Shown: one piece after another, positions 51,817 to 54,851 of the stretch
Numbering within the stretch: position 1 is the stretch's first letter
Layout: every line of letters starts with the position of its first letter
Source of the DNA: Pseudomonas aegrilactucae
Lineage (GTDB): Bacteria > Pseudomonadota > Gammaproteobacteria > Pseudomonadales > Pseudomonadaceae
Assembly (NCBI RefSeq): GCF_019168305.1
Contig: NZ_JAHTBI010000085.1
Location: 1 to 54,851, forward strand
Direction of reading: 5' to 3'
DNA: 54,851 nucleotides
Notes under the pieces: model-generated
What the model was told of the DNA's origin: nothing
The model's input: only the letters and a program-made list of their open reading frames with translations
Databases searched by the model: none
Translations under genes and position numbers: made by a program

Positions 51817-52899
51817 CTAGCTGGCCAGACGTTGCGAATCAGGCGCATAGACCACGCCTGAAAACAGCCGGCGAGCGGTGCGCACCACAGAGGCGCGAAT
51901 CGTCTCGCCGTTGGCCCCGGTGTAGGCCAGCACCACATCGATACTGCCGCTGGGGTGTTCGATGCGTACGTTTTTCAAACGGGGTGCGGCGCTGTCACCC
52001 AGCAAGTGGGCCACGATGCTGCCGGCCGAGACACAAGCGGTGGCCAACCCGATGGAGCCGGTGATGGCCAAGGCCCGGTGGCAGTTGTGCGGCATGAAAT
52101 AGCGCACCGACACGGTACCGCCGACGAACGGCCTGGACACCAGCACCGGTTTTGGAATCACCTTGTTGCTCACATCACCCAGGCCCATCGCCAGGCCCGC
52201 CTGCAGGCGCAGGCTTTCCAGACGGTCGAGAAAGTCGCTGTCGCTGTCCAGTTCTGCCGGCGTCTCATCGCCGCGCTTGCCCAACTGGCTGGCGTCAATC
52301 AGTACCATCGGCATCGCCATGTCGATGCAGGTCACCGGGATGCCAGCGATCACATCCTGGGGCTGCCCGGTGGGGAAAAGCTTGCCGGTCTTGCTGCCCG
52401 CCGCGTCAAGGAAGGTCAGTTGCACCGGGGCAGCCGTGCCAGGCACGCCGTCGATGGCCGTATCGCCTTCGTAGCTGACTACGCCGCCGGGCGTTTGCAC
52501 ATCCGAATTCACGAACGTACCGGTATTGAGGTTGCGAATGCGTACCTGGGTGACATTGCCCCTGGCCTTGACCAGGCCTTGCTCGATGGCGAAGGGGCCA
52601 ACCGCACACAGCATGTTGCCGCAGTTGGGGGCAGTATCGACGCGCCGCTCGGCCACCATCACCTGAACGAACAGGTAGTCGACATCGGCCTCGGCATGCA
52701 ACGAGGGGCTGACGATCGCAACCTTGCTGGTCTGCGGGCTGCCGCCACCGATACCGTCGATCTCCAGCTCATGGCCGGAGCCCATCAGGTTGAGCAGCAG
52801 TTCGTCGCGTTCCTCGATACCCACCGGCAGGTCCCAGGCCAGGAAGACCGGGCCCTTGGAGGTACCACCACGCATCAACACACAAGGCACTCGTTGCAT
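51817..52899 (-). CDS. PrpF-family isomerase, 4-oxalomesaconate tautomerase-like
   Basis: A 360-residue diaminopimelate-epimerase-fold enzyme. Typical blocks are VLMRGGTSKGPVFL (about 7-20), EIDGIGGGSPQTSKVAIV, the catalytic cysteine in TAPNCGNMLCAVGPFA (about 91-106), TCIDMAMPMVLI and VRYFMPHNCHRALAITGSI. Members tautomerise or isomerise aconitate-like tricarboxylates (methylaconitate PrpF, oxalomesaconate GalD/LigU). It is divergent from a LysR regulator and upstream of a CitMHS carrier and OprD porin, so it may act on trans-aconitate or a related tricarboxylate taken up by them. GalD of gallate degradation is a paralogue-level match, not an assured orthologue, because no other gal genes are near. 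Confidence 0.88.
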   Translation of the reverse strand: MQRVPCVLMRGGTSKGPVFLAWDLPVGIEERDELLLNLMGSGHELEIDGIGGGSPQTSKVAIVSPSLHAEADVDYLFVQVMVAERRVDTAPNCGNMLCAVGPFAIEQGLVKARGNVTQVRIRNLNTGTFVNSDVQTPGGVVSYEGDTAIDGVPGTAAPVQLTFLDAAGSKTGKLFPTGQPQDVIAGIPVTCIDMAMPMVLIDASQLGKRGDETPAELDSDSDFLDRLESLRLQAGLAMGLGDVSNKVIPKPVLVSRPFVGGTVSVRYFMPHNCHRALAITGSIGLATACVSAGSIVAHLLGDSAAPRLKNVRIEHPSGSIDVVLAYTGANGETIRASVVRTARRLFSGVVYAPDSQRLAS

Positions 52900-53068
52900 G
52901 ACTACTAACTCTTGCTAATCAATCGGGTTGTTTGATGTTCTGGAAGCAAGAGTGTCAGGGAACTTCGGTCGAGTAAAATGCAAAGATCGGAGCGATTATT
53001 GCGATTTGCGCATGATTAAACTAAGGTACGGCGTGCTCTCGAGATGACGTTGCGACCAAGGTGAAATC

Positions 53069-53959
53069 ATGGAATACGAGCTTCAGGACATCCGATCTTT
53101 CGTTAAAATCGCCGAACTGGGCAGTTTCCATGAAGCGGCAGACGCCCTGCACCTGTCGCAGCCAGCCCTCAGCCGGCGCATCAAGAAGCTTGAGGAGGGC
53201 CTGGGCACTGCCCTGCTTGACCGCACTACGCGCAAGGTCAGCCTGACCAGCGTGGGGCGCGACTTCCTGCCCAAGGCGCGGCGGCTGCTGGATGACTTTG
53301 ACGACTCGATCCTGAACATTCGCGAGCTTGCCGAGCGTCAGGTGGGCCAGGTCACCCTCGCCTGCATCCCCACGGCGGCGTTCTACTTTCTGCCGTCGGT
53401 GATCCGCCTGTACAACGAGCGCTACCCCAAGATCCGCATCCGGCTGCTCGACCTCAGTGCCAACGAAGGCCTGGAAGCCGTACTGCGCGGTGAGGCGGAT
53501 TTCGGCATCAACATGATGAGTGGCCAGCACCCGGACATCGAGTTCGTGCCGCTGGTCAACGAACCCTTCGTGCTGGCCTGCCGTCGCGACCACGAACTGG
53601 CCAGCCGCACCGCGATCACCTGGTCCGAACTCAGTGACTATCGGCTGATCGGCGTGGGGCGCCTGAGCGGCAACCGCATGCTGCTGGACCACGCGCTATC
53701 GGGGCTGAGCTGGCGCCCGCAGTGGTTCTACGAGGTGCAGCATCTGTCGACCTCACTGGGGATGGTCGAGGCTGGCCTTGGCGTGTCGGCAATGCCGAGC
53801 CTGGCCATGCCGGGGGCCGATCACCCCACGCTGGTGAGCATTCCACTGAGTGATCCGGTGGTCAACCGCACGCTGGGCCTGGTGTACCGTCGCGGCGCTT
53901 CGCTGTCGCCGGCAGCAGAAAAATTCGTCTCGATCCTGCTTGAGCAGTGGCCGCAGTAA
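53069..53959 (+). CDS. LysR-family regulator of the tricarboxylate-type locus
   Basis: A 296-residue LTTR. The HTH is at about 3-62: LQDIRSFVKIAELGSFHEAADALHLSQPALSRRIKKLEEGL. The effector domain (about 92-290) contains the family loop ADFGINMMSGQHPDIEFVPLV. It is divergent from the PrpF-like gene with a 169-base gap. That gap has the inverted motif ATGCAAA (52978-52984) ... TTTGCGCAT and a TTATTGCGATTTGCGCATGA stretch, good places for a T-N11-A box. It is probably the activator of the isomerase, carrier and porin genes. Confidence 0.92.
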   Translation: MEYELQDIRSFVKIAELGSFHEAADALHLSQPALSRRIKKLEEGLGTALLDRTTRKVSLTSVGRDFLPKARRLLDDFDDSILNIRELAERQVGQVTLACIPTAAFYFLPSVIRLYNERYPKIRIRLLDLSANEGLEAVLRGEADFGINMMSGQHPDIEFVPLVNEPFVLACRRDHELASRTAITWSELSDYRLIGVGRLSGNRMLLDHALSGLSWRPQWFYEVQHLSTSLGMVEAGLGVSAMPSLAMPGADHPTLVSIPLSDPVVNRTLGLVYRRGASLSPAAEKFVSILLEQWPQ

Positions 53960-53980
53960 CGTCAGCAACCGGAGGTCGTA

Positions 53981-54160
53981 GTGGAACTCAGACAACTGCG
54001 TTATGTCGTGACCATCGGCGCACCTGGTTGAAATGCTGTCCGGACACCTGGCAGGCCCGTTGAGCGCTCGCCAGCTGGACCTGGCGATCCTGTTCCAGCG
54101 CGACACCAGCAAGCGCTGGACGGTAACGCCGCTGCTCGATGAGCCCTGCACGCAGCAGTG
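53981..54160 (+). pseudogene. Internally deleted LysR-family gene
   Basis: GTG 53981, with GGAGG upstream, starts MELRQLRYVVTI, the beginning of a LysR protein. It breaks after 12 codons. Then in another frame comes LVEMLSGHLAGPLSARQLDL and AILFQRDTSKRWTVTPLLDEP, a piece of the LysR effector domain, ending at a stop at 54158-54160. About 100 codons between and all codons after are gone. Downstream, to 54399, no gene is supported. Confidence 0.75.
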
Positions 54161-54399
54161 ACAGGGCAGCAGGCCTTCAGCAAAACTGAACACCCCCTCG
54201 CGCAACGCCCCTGTCGCCCCCCCTGGAGCACAGCCTATCGTCCTCTGCCCGTGAGGAGCCCCTTGCAACGCGGCATGACCATCGGCTAAGAAGACTCACC
54301 TTGGGGTGGGGGAACGGACGCCCAACATTTCAACGGCAACCATTTTACAGACCACTTTGGATAAGGCTTAATGCCCACCTCGTTCGCTGGGCCCCGGCC

Positions 54400-54804
54400 A
54401 TGATTTCATCCTTCCGCACACAGCTCTGGTGGCTGGCATGCTTTGCAGTGTTGTTCAACCTGCTCGCCATGCCGCTTGACCGTGCCTTGCGTGTGCCCAG
54501 CTTCGATAGCCAGTCATTGCTGCTGGGCAGTTTCTGCAGCCTGCACACTGTCCCCGCGGCCGTAGTGAAGCAACTGTACGCCGACCTCGACCTGCCAGAA
54601 GACAGCGCACCGCAGCACAGCAAGCAGCCCTCCGGTGATTGTTGCTGCGGACATGCCGGCCAGGCGTTCGTGCCCGGCCACTACGCCAAGCAACTGTTCC
54701 CCCGCTATTGGTCCGAGGCTCTGCTGCTCGGCCATGCCCATGTGCTGCCCCTGCCCCGCCAGCAATGGCCTGACCTGAGCCCGCGCGCACCGCCCCTGAG
54801 CTGA
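54400..54804 (+). CDS. DUF2946 family small membrane protein
   Basis: A 134-residue protein. A hydrophobic N-terminal segment (about 8-26, LWWLACFAVLFNLLAMPL) is followed by the family block LGSFCSLHTVP and the cysteine cluster DCCCGHAGQA near residue 79. DUF2946 proteins commonly precede copper-linked TonB receptors or other metal genes; the next gene lies beyond the window. The histidine/cysteine content suggests metal handling, but no function is known. ATG 54400 is chosen since the protein then begins just before the membrane segment; the open frame runs back to 54301. A 10-codon frame (54371) overlaps the start. Confidence 0.75.
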   Translation: MISSFRTQLWWLACFAVLFNLLAMPLDRALRVPSFDSQSLLLGSFCSLHTVPAAVVKQLYADLDLPEDSAPQHSKQPSGDCCCGHAGQAFVPGHYAKQLFPRYWSEALLLGHAHVLPLPRQQWPDLSPRAPPLS

Positions 54805-54825
54805 AGCTGTCGTTGACACCTTTGT

Positions 54826-54842
54826 GGGCCGCTGTGCGGCCC
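54826..54842. repeat. P. putida-type intergenic hairpin at window end
   Basis: GGGCCGC-TGT-GCGGCCC preceded by TTTGTG, the frequent short hairpin found after P. putida genes. It may act as the terminator of the DUF2946 gene; the window ends before a T tract can be judged. Confidence 0.55.
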
Positions 54843-54851
54843 GAGCCTATT

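Overview
The window looks like a chromosomal segment of a Pseudomonas putida-group bacterium. The evidence is the GC-rich coding style, the P. putida-type REP sequences near position 60-614 and at the right end, the dense chemoreceptor and catabolic gene content, and the close family resemblance of most products. No rRNA, tRNA, CRISPR array, insertion sequence or prophage was seen.

Layout. 1-746: REP array with an 84-bp direct duplication and a decayed transporter remnant. 747-9388: zinc alcohol dehydrogenase, dCache chemoreceptor, a FecI/FecR/TonB-receptor iron signalling set (receptor frameshifted in this sequence) and an amino-acid/GABA-type permease. 9686-17026: MocR regulator, LysE exporter, katG, a stand-alone M41-like HEAGH protease, trmK and two small unknown genes. 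17113-32845: a large catabolic locus. A minus-strand operon (DUF1185 protein, MDR dehydrogenase, cupin, FMN reductase) is divergent from a plus-strand operon (FAH hydrolase, VOC protein, MhpA-type flavin hydroxylase). A chemoreceptor and a GntR/FCD regulator follow, then a DUF1302 / DUF1329 / YCF48-like / MMPL-RND operon. Copies of a TTTTGTGCACAAAA-like motif lie at the divergent promoter, at the regulator's own promoter and at the DUF1302 promoter, so these parts are probably one regulon: uptake or envelope trafficking, chemotaxis and ring degradation of a hydrophobic aromatic compound. This is the best candidate for an undescribed system here.

32866-39022: orphan ABC ATPase, a promoter-operator-driven NTF2-like gene, a zone of deletion scars (flavin reductase start, nemA end, nemR start), a TetR regulator, a dicarboxylate/amino-acid symporter, a VOC protein and a LysR regulator. 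39107-46497: a signalling operon of HBM chemoreceptor, PAS-PAS-GAF-GGDEF-EAL protein and PAS-PAS soluble chemoreceptor, next to a LacI regulator; two LacI-family operators sit upstream. Its two distal genes look less GC-rich than their neighbours. 46653-54851: gamma-glutamyltransferase (frameshifted at A9), OprD porin, CitMHS carrier (frameshifted), dctA remnant, PrpF/4-oxalomesaconate-tautomerase-like isomerase and divergent LysR (a tricarboxylate-type locus), a LysR remnant and a DUF2946 protein.

Three genes carry single-base indels in homopolymer or GC-repeat contexts. They may be genuine lesions, phase-variable tracts or sequencing errors; reads are needed to decide. At least five other loci keep only one end of a gene, showing repeated deletions in this chromosome segment.
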